The notes under the pieces are model-generated. The model worked only from the letters and a program-made list of their open reading frames with translations. It searched no databases and was not told the origin of the DNA. Positions 46,754 to 58,935 of a stretch of 64,000 nucleotides of DNA are shown here, piece by piece (within the stretch, counting starts at the first letter, position 1; every line of letters starts with the position of its first letter). The stretch spans positions 164,611 to 228,610 of the forward strand of contig PLUE01000039.1 in assembly GCA_003164785.1 (NCBI GenBank), given 5' to 3'. The translations under genes and the position numbers were made by a program. This DNA comes from Gammaproteobacteria bacterium (GTDB taxonomy: Bacteria > Pseudomonadota > Gammaproteobacteria > Steroidobacterales > Steroidobacteraceae).

Positions 46754-48108
46754 GCCGGTACTTCGGGACGGATGGCGTTCGCGGACGAGTCGGCCAGGCG
46801 CCCATGACCGTGGATTTTGCCCTGCGGCTGGCCAGCGCGGCGGCGCGCGTGCTGGCGCCCTCCGGCGGCCGCGTTCTGATCGGCAAGGACACCCGGCTGT
46901 CGGGCTACATGTTCGAATCGGCATTGGAGGCCGGGTTCGTGGCGGCGGGCGTCGACGTGATGCTGATCGGCCCGCTGCCGACTCCCGGCATCGCCTACAT
47001 GACGCAGCGCCTGGGGTGCAGCTTCGGCGTGGTCATCAGCGCGTCACACAACGCGTACCAGGACAATGGCATCAAATTCTTCGATGCCACCGGCAGCAAG
47101 CTGTCCGATGCCATCGAAAGCCAGATCGAACGTGCGATCGACGATCCGGTCATGACCCAGGAATCGCAGCACCTCGGCCGGGCGGTCCGCATCGACCGCA
47201 GCCGCACGCAATACCAGGAATTCTGCGCATCGACCATTCCGGCGGGCATGACGCTCGCCGGATTCAAGGTCGTCATCGATTGCGCCAATGGCGCCGGGTA
47301 CAAGGTCGCGCCGCGCGTGCTCGCCGACTTGGGCGCGGAGATCGTGCCCATCGGTTGCTCGCCGAACGGCCGCAACATCAACGACGGCTGCGGTTCCACG
47401 GCGCCCGAGCTCCTGCAGCTGACCGTGCCCGGCGTTCGCGCGCAGGTCGGTCTGGCTCTCGACGGCGACGGCGACCGGGTGGTGATGGTGGACGAACTCG
47501 GCCGCTGTGTCGATGGCGATCAATTGCTTTACATATTGGCCATGGCGCGCCACCGCGCCGGCATTCTGCGGGGTCCGGTGATCGGCACCGTGATGAGCAA
47601 TCTTGGGCTGGAGCATGCGCTCGCCGACCATGGCATCGAATTCCAGCGCGCCCAGGTGGGCGACCGTTACGTGCTGGCCATGTTGAATGAGAGCGGCGCG
47701 ACATTGGGCGGGGAGACCTCCGGGCATATCCTCTGTCTGGACAAAACCACCACCGGCGACGGCCTGGTGAGCGCGCTGCAGGTGCTGGCCGTGATGAAGT
47801 CGATGGGAGCGGGTCTCGCGGAACTGGCCGCCCCCATGCGCAAATACCCGCAGGTGCTGTTGAACGTCCGCGTGGCGCGGCGTTTCGATCCCATGACCGA
47901 GCGCACCGTCGTCGAGGCTGCCGCCGCGGTGGAGCGTCAGTTCAAGGGACGCGGGCGGATCGTGCTCCGCGCCTCCGGTACGGAACCCCTCATTCGCGTG
48001 ATGGTCGAGGGTTATGATCCCCACTTGGTCAAGAAAGGGGCGCGCGAGATCGCAGCGGTGGTCGAAGCCGCGGCGGACAGGCTTGCAGTTACCCTTGCAC
48101 GCAGCTAA
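46750..48108 (+). CDS. glmM: GlmM, phosphoglucosamine mutase
   Basis: A 452-residue mutase converting glucosamine-6-P to glucosamine-1-P for UDP-GlcNAc. The phosphoserine is S99 in VISASHNAYQDNG, metal-binding loop LDGDGDRV and sugar loop GGETSGH are intact. The start is TTG overlapping the folP stop (TTGA); the next residues SRYFGTDGVRG are the usual N-terminus. ftsH-folP-glmM-tpiA-secG is a conserved gammaproteobacterial order. Confidence 0.97.
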   Translation: MSRYFGTDGVRGRVGQAPMTVDFALRLASAAARVLAPSGGRVLIGKDTRLSGYMFESALEAGFVAAGVDVMLIGPLPTPGIAYMTQRLGCSFGVVISASHNAYQDNGIKFFDATGSKLSDAIESQIERAIDDPVMTQESQHLGRAVRIDRSRTQYQEFCASTIPAGMTLAGFKVVIDCANGAGYKVAPRVLADLGAEIVPIGCSPNGRNINDGCGSTAPELLQLTVPGVRAQVGLALDGDGDRVVMVDELGRCVDGDQLLYILAMARHRAGILRGPVIGTVMSNLGLEHALADHGIEFQRAQVGDRYVLAMLNESGATLGGETSGHILCLDKTTTGDGLVSALQVLAVMKSMGAGLAELAAPMRKYPQVLLNVRVARRFDPMTERTVVEAAAAVERQFKGRGRIVLRASGTEPLIRVMVEGYDPHLVKKGAREIAAVVEAAADRLAVTLARS

Positions 48109-48153
48109 TCTTCGCCGCCTTTCCTGCTGGGCCTCAAAGCCCTAAGGTTGCTT

Positions 48154-48927
48154 ATGCGCCGTCCGGTCGTTGCGGGTAATTGGAAAATGCACGGTTCGCG
48201 CTCGGCGAACCACGCCTTGCTCACCGATTTGGAGCGGGGCCTGAAGGCAGAGTGGCCGATCGACGTGCTGGTGTTTCCGCCGTACGTCTATCTGGCAGAC
48301 GCCGCGCGGATGTTGGAAGGCGGGCAGATCGGGCTGGGCGCGCAGGACGTGTGCGCCGAAGGCGGCGGCGCGTTCACGGGCCAGGTGAGCGCTGCGATGT
48401 TGAAGGACGTCGGATGCCGGTATGTCATCGTCGGACATTCGGAGCGCCGGCGGCTCTTTCATGAAGACGATGCATTGGTGTCGCGGAAATTTGCGGCGGC
48501 GTTGCAGGTGGGAATGACGCCGGTGTTGTGCGTCGGCGAGACGCTGCAGGAGCATGAGGCGCATCAAACCGAGGACGTGGTCGCGCGGCAACTCGACGCC
48601 GTGATGGCGATGCACGGCGCCGCGAGCTTCGCCGATGCGATCGTCGCGTACGAGCCGGTTTGGGCGATCGGCACGGGCCGTACGGCGACGCCGCAGCAGG
48701 CGCAGACGGTGCATGCTTACCTGCGCAGTCGGATTGCCGCGCAAGATGCTAATATAGGGCGGCATTTGCGGATCCTGTACGGCGGAAGCGTCAAGGGCGT
48801 CAACGCCGGAGAGTTGTTCGCGATGCCCGATGTCGATGGTGGATTGGTGGGCGGCGCCTCGTTGAGCGCCGATGAGTTTCAGCAGATTTGCGCGGCCGCT
48901 GCCCTGCGGGCAGCCGTTCGCCACTGA
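48154..48927 (+). CDS. tpiA: TpiA, triosephosphate isomerase
   Basis: A 257-residue glycolytic TIM barrel interconverting DHAP and glyceraldehyde-3-P. Catalytic K11 (GNWKMHGS), H95 (VGHSERR) and E167 (AYEPVWAIGTG) are intact. ATG 48154 is preferred over TTG 48148 because AAGG lies at a suitable distance. It precedes secG by ten bases. Confidence 0.98.
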   Translation: MRRPVVAGNWKMHGSRSANHALLTDLERGLKAEWPIDVLVFPPYVYLADAARMLEGGQIGLGAQDVCAEGGGAFTGQVSAAMLKDVGCRYVIVGHSERRRLFHEDDALVSRKFAAALQVGMTPVLCVGETLQEHEAHQTEDVVARQLDAVMAMHGAASFADAIVAYEPVWAIGTGRTATPQQAQTVHAYLRSRIAAQDANIGRHLRILYGGSVKGVNAGELFAMPDVDGGLVGGASLSADEFQQICAAAALRAAVRH

Positions 48928-48937
48928 GAGATTTCGT

Positions 48938-49261
48938 ATGTTGCGTGGATTCATTCTGGCGGTGCATGTGTTGCTTGCACTGATGATTATCGGTCTCGTG
49001 CTGCTGCAGCGTGGCAAGGGCGCGGAGGCGGGGGCCGGTTTTGGTTCGGGCGCGTCGGGCACGGTGTTCGGCGCCCGCGGGACGAGTACGTTGTTTTCGA
49101 AATTGACGGCGGTATTTGCAGGGCTGTTCTTTTTGACGAGTTTGTCGCTGGCCTATCTGGGGACCCGGTCGCCGGGTGAGCCGACCAGTGTGTTGGAGCG
49201 GGCCGCGCTGGCCGCGCCGGCACCGGCGACACCGGTTCCCGCAGCGCCCGCGAAGAAATGA
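48938..49261 (+). CDS. secG: SecG, preprotein translocase subunit
   Basis: A 107-residue protein with two membrane helices (about 4-24 and 53-74) and the conserved cytoplasmic loop LLQRGKGAEAGAGFGSGASG. It assists SecYE/SecA in export. The C-terminal tail is Ala/Pro-rich. It lies between tpiA and tRNA-Leu, the widespread arrangement. Confidence 0.96.
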   Translation: MLRGFILAVHVLLALMIIGLVLLQRGKGAEAGAGFGSGASGTVFGARGTSTLFSKLTAVFAGLFFLTSLSLAYLGTRSPGEPTSVLERAALAAPAPATPVPAAPAKK

Positions 49262-49278
49262 TCAAAGTTTTCAAGTTC

Positions 49279-49340
49279 GGGGTCGCCGCGACCCCGTTGA
49301 AAGTTGCGCGAAGCGCATGAAGAGTGCGCGAAGCGCATGA
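49279..49340 (+). repeat. Hairpin and tandem 20-base repeat between secG and tRNA-Leu
   Basis: GGGGTCG/CGACCCC with loop CCG (49279-49295) is followed by two copies of TGCGCGAAGCGCATGA (49305-49320 and 49325-49340) with a 20-base period. Each copy contains the small palindrome TGCGC-GAA-GCGCA. No U-run follows, so this is not a standard terminator. Confidence 0.7.
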
Positions 49341-49348
49341 TGATTCAA

Positions 49349-49433
49349 GCCGACGTGGCGAAATTGGTAGACGCGCTAGTTTGAGGGGCTAGTGGAGCAA
49401 TCTGTGCCGGTTCGAGTCCGGCCGTCGGCACCA
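49349..49433 (+). tRNA. tRNA-Leu(GAG)
   Basis: Complete class II tRNA with encoded CCA. Acceptor GCCGACG/CGTCGGC with discriminator A; anticodon stem CTAGT/GCTAG with loop TTGAGGG (anticodon GAG); T arm GCCGG-TTCGAGT-CCGGC. Located between secG and nuoA, as in many gammaproteobacteria. Confidence 0.96.
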
Positions 49434-49440
49434 TATTTTT

Positions 49441-49468
49441 GCCACATGAACCGCCACGTTCATGTGGC
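49441..49468 (+). repeat. Inverted repeat after tRNA-Leu
   Basis: GCCACATGAAC (49441-49451) and GTTCATGTGGC (49458-49468), an 11-bp stem with loop CGCCAC. It has U-rich sequence before it but none after it, so it may stabilise or stop transcription inefficiently rather than act as a classic terminator. Confidence 0.6.
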
Positions 49469-49574
49469 GCACCGCGAAATACCGGCATCCCCCATCGGGG
49501 TAGCGCAACGCAACGCGACGTAACATGGTCACGCCTGATATGATAATTTGCATTACATATAGCCACCGACACCG

Positions 49575-49934
49575 ATGATGTTGCGACAGTATTTGCCGAT
49601 CTTGATCTTTATGGGCTTGGCCACGGTGTTGGGCCTCGCGTTGTTTACCCTCGGGTGGATTTTGGGCCCGCGGCGACCCGACGCCGAGAAGCTCTCGCCG
49701 TACGAGTGCGGTTTCGAAGCGTTCGAGGATTCGCGCATGCGCTTCGACGTGCGCTACTACCTCGTCGCCATCATTTTCATCGTTTTCGATCTTGAGATCG
49801 CGTTCTTTTTTCCGTGGGCGGTGTCGCTCGGGATCACGGGTACGTTCGGCTTGATCGCGATGTTGATCTTTGCGTTGGTTCTCGTCGTCGCCCTGGTGTA
49901 CGACTACAAGAAAGGTGCGCTTGAATGGGATTAG
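49575..49934 (+). CDS. nuoA: NuoA, complex I membrane subunit
   Basis: A 119-residue ND3-type subunit with three membrane helices and the conserved loop [20 protein letters not shown] between helices 1 and 2, then [12 protein letters not shown]. It begins the 14-gene nuo operon for NADH:ubiquinone oxidoreductase. ATG 49575 or 49578 are both possible. The AT-rich run TATGATAAT (around 49538-49546) upstream may contain the operon promoter. nuoB overlaps its end by ten bases. Confidence 0.97.
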   Translation: MMLRQYLPILIFMGLATVLGLALFTLGWILGPRRPDAEKLSPYECGFEAFEDSRMRFDVRYYLVAIIFIVFDLEIAFFFPWAVSLGITGTFGLIAMLIFALVLVVALVYDYKKGALEWD

Positions 49935-50416
49935 AAGCTGTGTCCGTCGAAGCGCCCAGCGTACGCGGCTTCGAAGTGACGTCCGTCGACAAGCTCATCA
50001 ATTGGGCTCGCACGGGCTCGTTGTGGCCGATGACGTTCGGACTCGCGTGCTGCGCCGTGGAAATGATGCATGCCGGTGCGGCGCGTTATGACCTCGACCG
50101 TTTTGGCGTGGTATTCCGTCCGAGCCCGCGGCAATCCGACGTGATGATCGTCGCCGGGACCCTGGTCAACAAGATGGCGCCGGCGTTGCGCAAGGTCTAT
50201 GACCAGATGGCCGAGCCCCGCTGGGTGATCTCCATGGGGTCGTGCGCGAACGGCGGCGGCTACTATCACTATTCCTACGCCGTGGTCCGTGGGTGCGATC
50301 GCATCGTACCGGTCGACGTGTATGTTCCCGGATGTCCGCCCACCGCGGAGGCATTGTTGTACGGCATCATTCAGTTGCAGAGCAAGATCAGGCGGAACAA
50401 GGCCATCATCCGATGA
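49925..50416 (+). CDS. nuoB: NuoB, complex I subunit carrying cluster N2
   Basis: A 163-residue PSST-type subunit. The ligands of 4Fe-4S cluster N2 are C42, C43 (FGLACCAVE), C107 ([10 protein letters not shown]) and C137 (VPGCPPT). N2 passes electrons to ubiquinone. The ATG is internal to the nuoA end, and its TGA overlaps nuoC (ATGA). Confidence 0.98.
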   Translation: MGLEAVSVEAPSVRGFEVTSVDKLINWARTGSLWPMTFGLACCAVEMMHAGAARYDLDRFGVVFRPSPRQSDVMIVAGTLVNKMAPALRKVYDQMAEPRWVISMGSCANGGGYYHYSYAVVRGCDRIVPVDVYVPGCPPTAEALLYGIIQLQSKIRRNKAIIR

Positions 50417-51162
50417 TCGGTGAAGCGGGGGCCGCTCCGGCCGAGATAACGCCGACCCGTCTCGGGACTTTGGGTCTGGCCATCGGCCGGATCTTCCCGG
50501 ACCTGGTGGTTTTCGCCAATCACGCCGGCGAGCTGACCTACGAGGTTCCGGCCGATCGATTGTTGGCGGTGGCCGCGCAGCTGCGCGACCATCCGGACTT
50601 GAAATTCGAGATGTGCATGGACGTGTGCGGGGTGGATTACCTCGAGCATGGACGCGCGGAGTGGAAGACGGACTCGGCGACCTCGTCCGGCTTCAGCCGC
50701 GGCGTCAACCGTGGCCTGGCGACACCGGCGGCATTGGCGCCGGGCCGGCGGTTTGCCGCCGTCTATCATTTGTTGTCGATCGCGCACAATCACCGGGTGC
50801 GGCTGCGCGTGTTCTGCCCCGACGATACCCAGCCGATGGTGGATTCCGTCGCGCCCATCTGGGCGGCGGCGGATTGGTTCGAGCGCGAGGCCTTCGATCT
50901 TTTCGGCATCCTGTTCAAGGGGCATCCGGACCTGCGCCGATTGCTGACCGATTACGGTTTCATCGGTCATCCGTTCCGCAAGGATTTTCCATTGTCGGGC
51001 AATGTCGAGGTGCGCTACGACCCCGAGAAGGGGCGGGTGGTGTACCAGCCGGTGACCATCGATCCGCGGGTGCTCGTGCCCAAGGTCATCCGCCACGACA
51101 ATCGCTATGATCCGCAACTCACGAATGCGCCAGTCGCGCCGCCGGCGGCGTCCAATGGCTGA
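50413..51162 (+). CDS. nuoC: NuoC, complex I 30-kDa subunit
   Basis: A 249-residue peripheral-arm subunit ([20 protein letters not shown] signature, seen as [20 protein letters not shown]). Separate from NuoD, unlike the NuoCD fusion of E. coli. It lacks redox centres and supports the Q module. The start overlaps the nuoB stop (ATGA) and its end overlaps nuoD by eight bases. Confidence 0.97.
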   Translation: MIGEAGAAPAEITPTRLGTLGLAIGRIFPDLVVFANHAGELTYEVPADRLLAVAAQLRDHPDLKFEMCMDVCGVDYLEHGRAEWKTDSATSSGFSRGVNRGLATPAALAPGRRFAAVYHLLSIAHNHRVRLRVFCPDDTQPMVDSVAPIWAAADWFEREAFDLFGILFKGHPDLRRLLTDYGFIGHPFRKDFPLSGNVEVRYDPEKGRVVYQPVTIDPRVLVPKVIRHDNRYDPQLTNAPVAPPAASNG

Positions 51163-52408
51163 GATCAGAAATTACACGATGAACTTCGGCCCGCAGCATC
51201 CGGCCGCACACGGCGTGCTGCGCCTGGTGCTCGAGATGGACGGCGAGGTCATCCGGAAGGCCGATCCACACGTGGGTCTGCTGCACCGTGGCACGGAGAA
51301 GCTTGCCGAGAGCAAGCCGTTCAATCAGTCGATCGGCTACATGGACCGGTTGGATTACGTCTCCATGATGTGCAACGAGCATGCGTACGTCATGGCCATC
51401 GAAAAGCTGCTCGGCATCGAGCCGCCGGTTCGCGCGCAGTACATCCGCGTAATGTTCGACGAAATCACCCGGGTCCTCAATCACCTGATGTGGCTGGGCG
51501 CGCATGCGCTCGACATCGGCGCGATGACGGTCTTCCTGTACGCGTTCCGCGAACGTGAGGATCTGATGGACTGCTACGAGGCCGTCTCCGGCACACGCAT
51601 GCACGCGACTTACTATCGTCCGGGCGGCGTGTATCGCGATCTGCCGGAGGTGATGCCGAAGTACCAGCAATCGCAGTGGCGCAGCAAGAAAAACGCGGAC
51701 CGCCTGAATGAGCGCAGATCGGGCGGCTTGATCGATTTCATCGCGGACTTCGCCCGGCGCTTTCCGGCCTGCGTCGATGAATACGAAACCTTGCTCACGG
51801 ACAACCGCATCTGGAAACAGCGCACGGTGAACATCGGCGTCGTCACCCCCGAACGGGCCATGCAGCTCGGCTTTTCGGGGCCGATGCTGCGTGGTTCCGG
51901 CATCGAATGGGATCTGCGCAAGAAGCAGCCGTATGACGTGTACGAGCGCATGGACTTCGACATCCCCGTGGGCGTGAACGGCGATTGCTACGATCGCTAT
52001 CTGGTGCGCATCGAAGAGCTGCGTCAGTCGACGCGCATCATCGAGCAGTGCGTCGCGTGGCTGAAGGCGAACCCGGGCCCCGTGATGATCGATGATCGCA
52101 AGGTGAGGCCGCCGCGCCGCGAGGAAATGAAAGGCGACATGGAATCCTTGATTCATCACTTCAAACTCATGACCGAGGGCTACTGCGTGCCTGAAGGCGA
52201 GGTCTATGCCGCCGTCGAGGCGCCGAAGGGCGAGCTCGGCGTGTATCTGGTGTCCGACGGCGCCAACAAGCCCTATCGCCTGAAGGTGCGCGCACCGGGC
52301 TTTGCGCATCTGGCGTCGCTCAACGAGATGGTGCAGGGGCACATGTTGGCGGACGTCGTGGCCGTCATCGGCACCCAGGACATCGTCTTCGGCGAGATCG
52401 ACCGATGA
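51155..52408 (+). CDS. nuoD: NuoD, complex I 49-kDa subunit
   Basis: A 417-residue quinone-site subunit related to NiFe hydrogenase large subunits. Conserved [22 protein letters not shown] and [18 protein letters not shown] are present. Together with NuoB it forms the ubiquinone pocket. ATG 51155 begins [16 protein letters not shown]; its stop overlaps nuoE (ATGA). Confidence 0.98.
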   Translation: MAEIRNYTMNFGPQHPAAHGVLRLVLEMDGEVIRKADPHVGLLHRGTEKLAESKPFNQSIGYMDRLDYVSMMCNEHAYVMAIEKLLGIEPPVRAQYIRVMFDEITRVLNHLMWLGAHALDIGAMTVFLYAFREREDLMDCYEAVSGTRMHATYYRPGGVYRDLPEVMPKYQQSQWRSKKNADRLNERRSGGLIDFIADFARRFPACVDEYETLLTDNRIWKQRTVNIGVVTPERAMQLGFSGPMLRGSGIEWDLRKKQPYDVYERMDFDIPVGVNGDCYDRYLVRIEELRQSTRIIEQCVAWLKANPGPVMIDDRKVRPPRREEMKGDMESLIHHFKLMTEGYCVPEGEVYAAVEAPKGELGVYLVSDGANKPYRLKVRAPGFAHLASLNEMVQGHMLADVVAVIGTQDIVFGEIDR

Positions 52409-52904
52409 GCGGCAACGATCGTCCGGGCGTGGAGCTGTCGGCGCATGTGCGCGAGGAAATCGATCATTGGGTGGCCAAGTTTCCGCCGGACCGCAAACGC
52501 TCCGCCGTTATCTCGGCGCTGCATGCCGTGCAGCATGAGAACCAGGGGTTTCTGACGCCGGCGCTCATGGATGCGGTGGCCGCCTACCTGGGGCTGCCGA
52601 ACATCTGGGTGTACGAGGTCGCGAGCTTCTACTCGATGTTCGCGACCAGTCCGGTCGGGCGCCACGAGGTGTCCATCTGCACGAACATCTCCTGCATGCT
52701 GCGCGGTTCGCAGGACGTGGTCGACCACGTCGAGAAGAAACTGGGGATCAAGACCGGGGAGAGCACTTCGGACGGGCGGATCTATCTGAAGCGCGAAGAG
52801 GAATGCCTCGCGGCCTGCACCGGCGCGCCGATGATGATGGTGAACCACAAATTCCACGAAAATCTGACCCCCGATGTCATCGATAAGATATTGGACGAGC
52901 TGAC

Positions 52905-52908
<4 letters not shown>
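52405..52908 (+). CDS. nuoE: NuoE, complex I 24-kDa 2Fe-2S subunit
   Basis: A 167-residue thioredoxin-like subunit with cluster N1a ligands C92, C97 ([11 protein letters not shown]) and C134, C138 ([10 protein letters not shown]). Works with NuoF in NADH oxidation. Overlaps nuoD and nuoF by four bases each (ATGA). Confidence 0.97.
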
Positions 52909-54221
<1,313 letters not shown>

Positions 54222-54229
54222 GACATACG

Positions 54230-56437
54230 ATGAGCGACGATCTGGTCAATATCGAAGTCAACGGAGTGCCGCTGAAGGCCCGCAAGGGCCAGATGATCAT
54301 GCAGGTGACCGATCCGGCGGACATCTACATTCCGCGCTTCTGCTATCACGACAAGCTGACCATCGCCGCCAACTGCCGCATGTGCTTGGTCGAAGTGGAG
54401 AAGGCGCCGAAGCCGCTGCCCGCCTGTGCGACTCCGGTTGCCGAGGGCATGAAGATTTTCACCAAGTCGCCCAAGGCCGTCGCCGCGCAGCGCGCGACGA
54501 TGGAGTTTTTGCTCATCAATCATCCGCTCGACTGCCCGATCTGCGATCAGGGCGGCGAGTGCGAACTTCAAGACTTGGCGCTGGGGTATGGCCGCGACAT
54601 CTCGCGCTACGCCGAGCGCAAGCGCGTCGTCAAGGACATGAATCTCGGGCCGCTGGTGTCCACCGACATGACACGGTGCATCCACTGCACCCGCTGCGTG
54701 CGGTTCGGCGCGGAAATCCAGGGTTACCCGCAGATGGGCGCGACCGGCCGCGGCGAGCACATGGAAATCGGCACCTACATCGAGCATAGCGTCGATCATG
54801 AGCTGTCGGCGAACATCATCGATCTGTGCCCGGTCGGAGCGCTCAACAACAAGCCGTTCCGCTATCACGCGCGCGCGTGGGAGATGCAGCAGCAGGCGCT
54901 GGTCTCGCCGCACGATGCGTTCGGCACCAACATCTACGCGCACGTGCTGCGCGGCAAGGTGATGCGCATCGTCCCGCGCGAGAACGAGGAGATCAACGAG
55001 ACGTGGATCGCCGACCGGGACCGCTTCGGCTTCGAAGGCATCTACTCGGCCGAGCGCGTCACCCAACCGATGGTTCGGGTCAATGGTGTGCTCGAAGCAG
55101 TGGACTGGGAAGTGGCGCTGACAGCGGCGGCGGAAGGTCTGCAGCAGGCGGCGAAGGTCCACAGTGCGGGCAAGCTGGGCATCCTGTCGTCGCCGATGGC
55201 GACGATCGAAGAAATGTACCTGCTGTCGCAGATCGCCCGCGGTCTCGGCACCGCCAACATCGATCATCGGCTGCGTCAGCTGGATTTCCGCGGCCAGGAC
55301 AGCGAGGGCGCCTATCCGTCCCTGGGGCTCCGGATCGCGGACGTGGAGAAACTCGAGGGCCTGCTGATCGTGGGCTCGAACCTGCGCCATGAAATGCCGA
55401 TGCTCGCGCATCGCATCCGCAAGGCGGCGGTGAAGGAGGGGGCCAAGGTGGCCTTCCTCAATCCGCGCGTGTTCGATTATCTGTTCCCCATCGCCGCCTA
55501 CGGCCTGGCCGGGGGCGACCTGGCCGGCGAACTGGCGGCGGTCGTGCACGCGGTCGCGGCCGCGACCAACCAACCGGTGCCCGGCGGCGTACGGGCGGCG
55601 ACGGTCACGGACGGCCACCGCTCGTTGGCGGCCGCGCTGGCGACCGGGACGCGGCGCGCGATCATCCTGGGCACCCTGGCGCAGCGTCACCCGGCTTATT
55701 CGGAACTCAAGTCGCTGGCCGCCCTCGCGGCGACCATGACCGGCGCCAGCTTAGGCTTCATCACGGAAGGGGCCAATGCGGCCGGCGCGTATCTTGCCGG
55801 CGCGGTCCCGCATCGTGAGCCGGGCGGCGTGGCGCCGACCACCGCGGGCTTGTCGGCGCGCGCCATGTTGGAGGCGCCGTTGAAGGCCTACCTGCTGTTC
55901 GGCGGAATCGATCCGGCGAACGATCTGGCGGGCGGCGCGGGCGCGCTCGGCGCGGCCGATCTGGTGGTGGCGGCGACCACGCATTTGTCGGCGAGCCTGA
56001 AGGCGGTGGCGCATATGGTGCTGCCGATCGGATCGTTTGCCGAGAGTTCGGGCACCTTCGTGAATGCGGAGGGCCGGTGGCAGAGCTGGACCGGCGCCGC
56101 CAAACTCGTGGGCGACAGCCGGCCGGGCTGGAAGGTATTGCGGGTATTGGCCAATCTCCTGGGCATTCAGGGTGTCGACTACATCAGTTCCGACGAGATT
56201 CGCGAGACCCTGAAGGCGGTGTGCGGCGAGCGCTTGAACGTGCCGTTCGGCGGCGCGGCGGCCGGCGCGGGCGGGGCGGCCCCAAGAGCGGCCGGCACGG
56301 CGGTGGGTGCGACCGCGTCCGGCCAGGCTGCCACGGGCTGGGTGGACATCCCCGCGTATCAGATCGACGTGCTGGTGCGCGGATCCGATGCGTTGGGCAA
56401 AACGAAGGACGGGCTCATGGCCCGTGACGTGATCTAG
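54230..56437 (+). CDS. nuoG: NuoG, complex I 75-kDa iron-sulfur subunit
   Basis: A 735-residue subunit. N-terminal 2Fe-2S ligands lie in [18 protein letters not shown] and ACATPV; the His/Cys cluster N5 and further clusters in [18 protein letters not shown] and [14 protein letters not shown] molybdopterin-oxidoreductase-like domain follows without obvious catalytic function. A Gly/Ala-rich low-complexity stretch (about 676-703) precedes a conserved-looking C-terminal segment. nuoH starts two bases after its stop. Confidence 0.97.
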   Translation: MSDDLVNIEVNGVPLKARKGQMIMQVTDPADIYIPRFCYHDKLTIAANCRMCLVEVEKAPKPLPACATPVAEGMKIFTKSPKAVAAQRATMEFLLINHPLDCPICDQGGECELQDLALGYGRDISRYAERKRVVKDMNLGPLVSTDMTRCIHCTRCVRFGAEIQGYPQMGATGRGEHMEIGTYIEHSVDHELSANIIDLCPVGALNNKPFRYHARAWEMQQQALVSPHDAFGTNIYAHVLRGKVMRIVPRENEEINETWIADRDRFGFEGIYSAERVTQPMVRVNGVLEAVDWEVALTAAAEGLQQAAKVHSAGKLGILSSPMATIEEMYLLSQIARGLGTANIDHRLRQLDFRGQDSEGAYPSLGLRIADVEKLEGLLIVGSNLRHEMPMLAHRIRKAAVKEGAKVAFLNPRVFDYLFPIAAYGLAGGDLAGELAAVVHAVAAATNQPVPGGVRAATVTDGHRSLAAALATGTRRAIILGTLAQRHPAYSELKSLAALAATMTGASLGFITEGANAAGAYLAGAVPHREPGGVAPTTAGLSARAMLEAPLKAYLLFGGIDPANDLAGGAGALGAADLVVAATTHLSASLKAVAHMVLPIGSFAESSGTFVNAEGRWQSWTGAAKLVGDSRPGWKVLRVLANLLGIQGVDYISSDEIRETLKAVCGERLNVPFGGAAAGAGGAAPRAAGTAVGATASGQAATGWVDIPAYQIDVLVRGSDALGKTKDGLMARDVI

Positions 56438-56439
56438 CC

Positions 56440-57528
56440 ATGTGGGATTGGAGCCCGATCCGCGATTGGTTGTCCGAACAGATCACGCCGTATTGGACCT
56501 TTCCGTTGCTGACGGCGGTGCAGGCCTTGATCGTGATGGTCTGCATCATTTTGGTCATGGCGTTCTACACGCTGGCGGAGCGCAAGGTGATCGGCTGGAT
56601 GCAGGCCCGCAAGGGACCGAACCGCATCAGCGTGCCGTTCCTGCCGCTGCCCCCCGGCCTGACGCAACCGTTCGCGGACGTCATCAAGTTGATGTTCAAG
56701 GAAATCATCATTCCTGCGGACGCCAACAAATTCCTGTTCCGGCTGGCGCCGTTCCTGGCCTTGGTTCCCGCGCTGGCGATTTGGGCGGTCATTCCGTTCG
56801 CCCCGCAGCATGCCTTCGCGAACATCGACGCGGGGCTGCTGTACATCCTGGCGCTCACCTCGATGGGGGTCTACGGCATCATCCTGGCCGGCTGGGCGGC
56901 GAACTCGAAGTACGCATTCCTGGGCGCGATGCGCTCGGCCGCGCAGATCGTGGCCTATGAAATCGCGATGGGGTTCGCCATGGTGGGCGTGCTCATGGCG
57001 GCCGGCAGCCTGAACGTCGGCGACATCATCCAGGCGCAGCACGGCGGCCTGCTGAGCTGGAACTGGTTCTGGCTGTTCCCGCTGTTCGTGGTGTATTTCA
57101 TCGCCGGTGTCGCGGAGACCAATCGTGCGCCGTTCGACGTGGCGGAAGGCGAGTCCGAGATCGTGGCCGGATTCCACGTGGACTATTCCGGCATGGCGTT
57201 CGCGCTGTTCTTCATCGCCGAATACGTCAACATGATCCTGATCTCGACGCTGACGGTGATCTTCTTCTTCGGCGGCTGGCTCTCGCCCCTGGATGGCTAC
57301 CTGCCGGCGGATTCGCTGCTGGCCACACCGTCGTTCTTCTGGCTGGGCCTGAAGACCCTCGTGCCGATGTTCAGTTTTCTGTGGTTGCGTGCGACGTTTC
57401 CGCGCTACCGGTATGACCAAATCATGCGGCTGGGGTGGAAGGCGTTGATCCCGGTGACGCTGATCTGGCTGTTGGTCGAAGGCTTCATGGTGTATTTCCA
57501 TGTGGGTCCGTGGAAGGGGCATCTGTAA
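56440..57528 (+). CDS. nuoH: NuoH, complex I ND1 subunit
   Basis: A 362-residue membrane subunit with about eight helices linking the Q site to the proton-pumping arm. ND1 signatures [28 protein letters not shown] and [16 protein letters not shown] are present. Its TAA overlaps the nuoI ATG by one base. Confidence 0.98.
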   Translation: MWDWSPIRDWLSEQITPYWTFPLLTAVQALIVMVCIILVMAFYTLAERKVIGWMQARKGPNRISVPFLPLPPGLTQPFADVIKLMFKEIIIPADANKFLFRLAPFLALVPALAIWAVIPFAPQHAFANIDAGLLYILALTSMGVYGIILAGWAANSKYAFLGAMRSAAQIVAYEIAMGFAMVGVLMAAGSLNVGDIIQAQHGGLLSWNWFWLFPLFVVYFIAGVAETNRAPFDVAEGESEIVAGFHVDYSGMAFALFFIAEYVNMILISTLTVIFFFGGWLSPLDGYLPADSLLATPSFFWLGLKTLVPMFSFLWLRATFPRYRYDQIMRLGWKALIPVTLIWLLVEGFMVYFHVGPWKGHL

Positions 57529-58016
57529 TGCAAGGCATGCGCAGTTTCTTGAAGACCTTTCTGCTCTGGGAGTTGCTCCAGGGTCTGTGGGTGACCTGGA
57601 AGGCCATGTGGCGGCGCAAGGTCACGGTGAATTACCCGGAGGAGAAGACCCCGCAGAGCGCGCGTTTTCGCGGCCTGCATGCGCTGCGTCGCTACCCGAA
57701 TGGCGAGGAGCGGTGCATCGCGTGCAAACTGTGCGAGGCGGTGTGTCCGGCGCTGGCCATCACCATCGAATCGGACGTGAGCAACGACGGCACGCGCCGC
57801 ACCACGCGATACGACATCGACCTGTTCAAATGCATTTTCTGCGGGTTTTGCGAGGAGGCGTGCCCGGTGGATGCCATCGTCGAGACGCGAATCCATGAGT
57901 ACCACATGGAGAACCGGGGCGAGAACATCATGAGCAAGGACAAACTGCTCGGCATCGGCGAGCGCTACGAAGCCATGATCGCGGCGGATCGCGCCGCCGA
58001 CGCGCGGTATCGGTGA
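57528..58016 (+). CDS. nuoI: NuoI, complex I 23-kDa ferredoxin-like subunit
   Basis: A 162-residue subunit with two 4Fe-4S motifs, [13 protein letters not shown] and [13 protein letters not shown] (clusters N6a and N6b), and an N-terminal amphipathic anchor. The ATG overlaps the nuoH stop (TAATG). Start choice is fixed by that coupling. Confidence 0.98.
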   Translation: MQGMRSFLKTFLLWELLQGLWVTWKAMWRRKVTVNYPEEKTPQSARFRGLHALRRYPNGEERCIACKLCEAVCPALAITIESDVSNDGTRRTTRYDIDLFKCIFCGFCEEACPVDAIVETRIHEYHMENRGENIMSKDKLLGIGERYEAMIAADRAADARYR

Positions 58017-58618
58017 TGTTCCCGACGATCCTATTTTTCATCTTTGCCACCGTCCTGGTGTGTGCGGCGCTCGGCGTGATCCTGGCGCGCAATCCCGTGC
58101 ACTCGGCGTTGTTGCTGGTCCTGTGCTTCTTCAACAGCGCGGTCATCTGGCTGCTGCTCGACGCCGAGTTCCTCGGCATCGTCCTCGTGCTGGTGTACGT
58201 CGGCGCGGTGATGGTGCTGTTCCTGTTCGTCGTCATGATGCTGGACATCAACGTCGAGGAGTTTCGCAGGAGCCTGGCGGGCTATTGGCCGCTGGCCGTG
58301 GCCGTCGCCGGCTTCGTGGTGTTCGCGATCATCAACGTGATCGTGGCGAAACACCTCGGCGGGGTGACCTACAAGACCGCGCCGGTGCTGCCCGACAACT
58401 ACTCCAACACGCGGGTCCTGGGCACCGCGCTGTTCACCCGCTATGCGTACCCGGCGCAACTCGCGGCCTGCATACTTCTGGTGGCGAGCATCGCGGCCAT
58501 TGTTTTGACGCTGCGCACCCGCGGCGGCGGCAAGCCTCAGGACATCGCCAAGCAGGTGGCCGTTAGGCCTAAGGACCGTGTCCGCATCGTGAAGATGACC
58601 TCCGAGAAACGCTCATGA
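58016..58618 (+). CDS. nuoJ: NuoJ, complex I ND6 subunit
   Basis: A 200-residue membrane subunit with five helices; the ND6 pi-bulge region appears as [23 protein letters not shown] 58016 overlaps the nuoI TGA by one base; GTG 58013 one codon earlier would give a GTGA overlap. The C-terminus is basic. Overlaps nuoK by ATGA. Confidence 0.96.
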   Translation: MFPTILFFIFATVLVCAALGVILARNPVHSALLLVLCFFNSAVIWLLLDAEFLGIVLVLVYVGAVMVLFLFVVMMLDINVEEFRRSLAGYWPLAVAVAGFVVFAIINVIVAKHLGGVTYKTAPVLPDNYSNTRVLGTALFTRYAYPAQLAACILLVASIAAIVLTLRTRGGGKPQDIAKQVAVRPKDRVRIVKMTSEKRS

Positions 58619-58920
58619 TAACGCTCACCAATGTCCTTGCACTGTCCGGCATCCTGTTCGCGATCGCCGTCGCCGGCGTGTTCTTGAACCGCCGCAACAT
58701 CATCGTGTTGTTGATGTGCATCGAGTTGATGCTGCTGGCGGTGAACTTCAATTTCGTGGCGTTCTCGAGGTTCCTCGGCGACATCAACGGCCAGGTCTTC
58801 GTCTTTTTCATCTTGACGGTGGCGGCGGCGGAAGCGGCAATCGGTCTTGCCATCCTCGTCGTCTTGTTCCGCGAACGCAGCACGATCGATGTCGAAGATC
58901 TCGACACGCTCCAGGGTTAA
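58615..58920 (+). CDS. nuoK: NuoK, complex I ND4L subunit
   Basis: A 101-residue three-helix subunit with conserved membrane glutamates in [19 protein letters not shown] and [18 protein letters not shown] that take part in proton transfer. The ATG overlaps the nuoJ stop. nuoL starts 15 bases later. Confidence 0.97.
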   Translation: MITLTNVLALSGILFAIAVAGVFLNRRNIIVLLMCIELMLLAVNFNFVAFSRFLGDINGQVFVFFILTVAAAEAAIGLAILVVLFRERSTIDVEDLDTLQG

Positions 58921-58935
58921 AGGGTAAGCAGAAAA

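Noticed and set aside
49441..49468. Terminator after tRNA-Leu
   Set aside because: The stem is good, but the T-run is on its 5' side and no U-run follows on either strand; recorded only as an inverted repeat.
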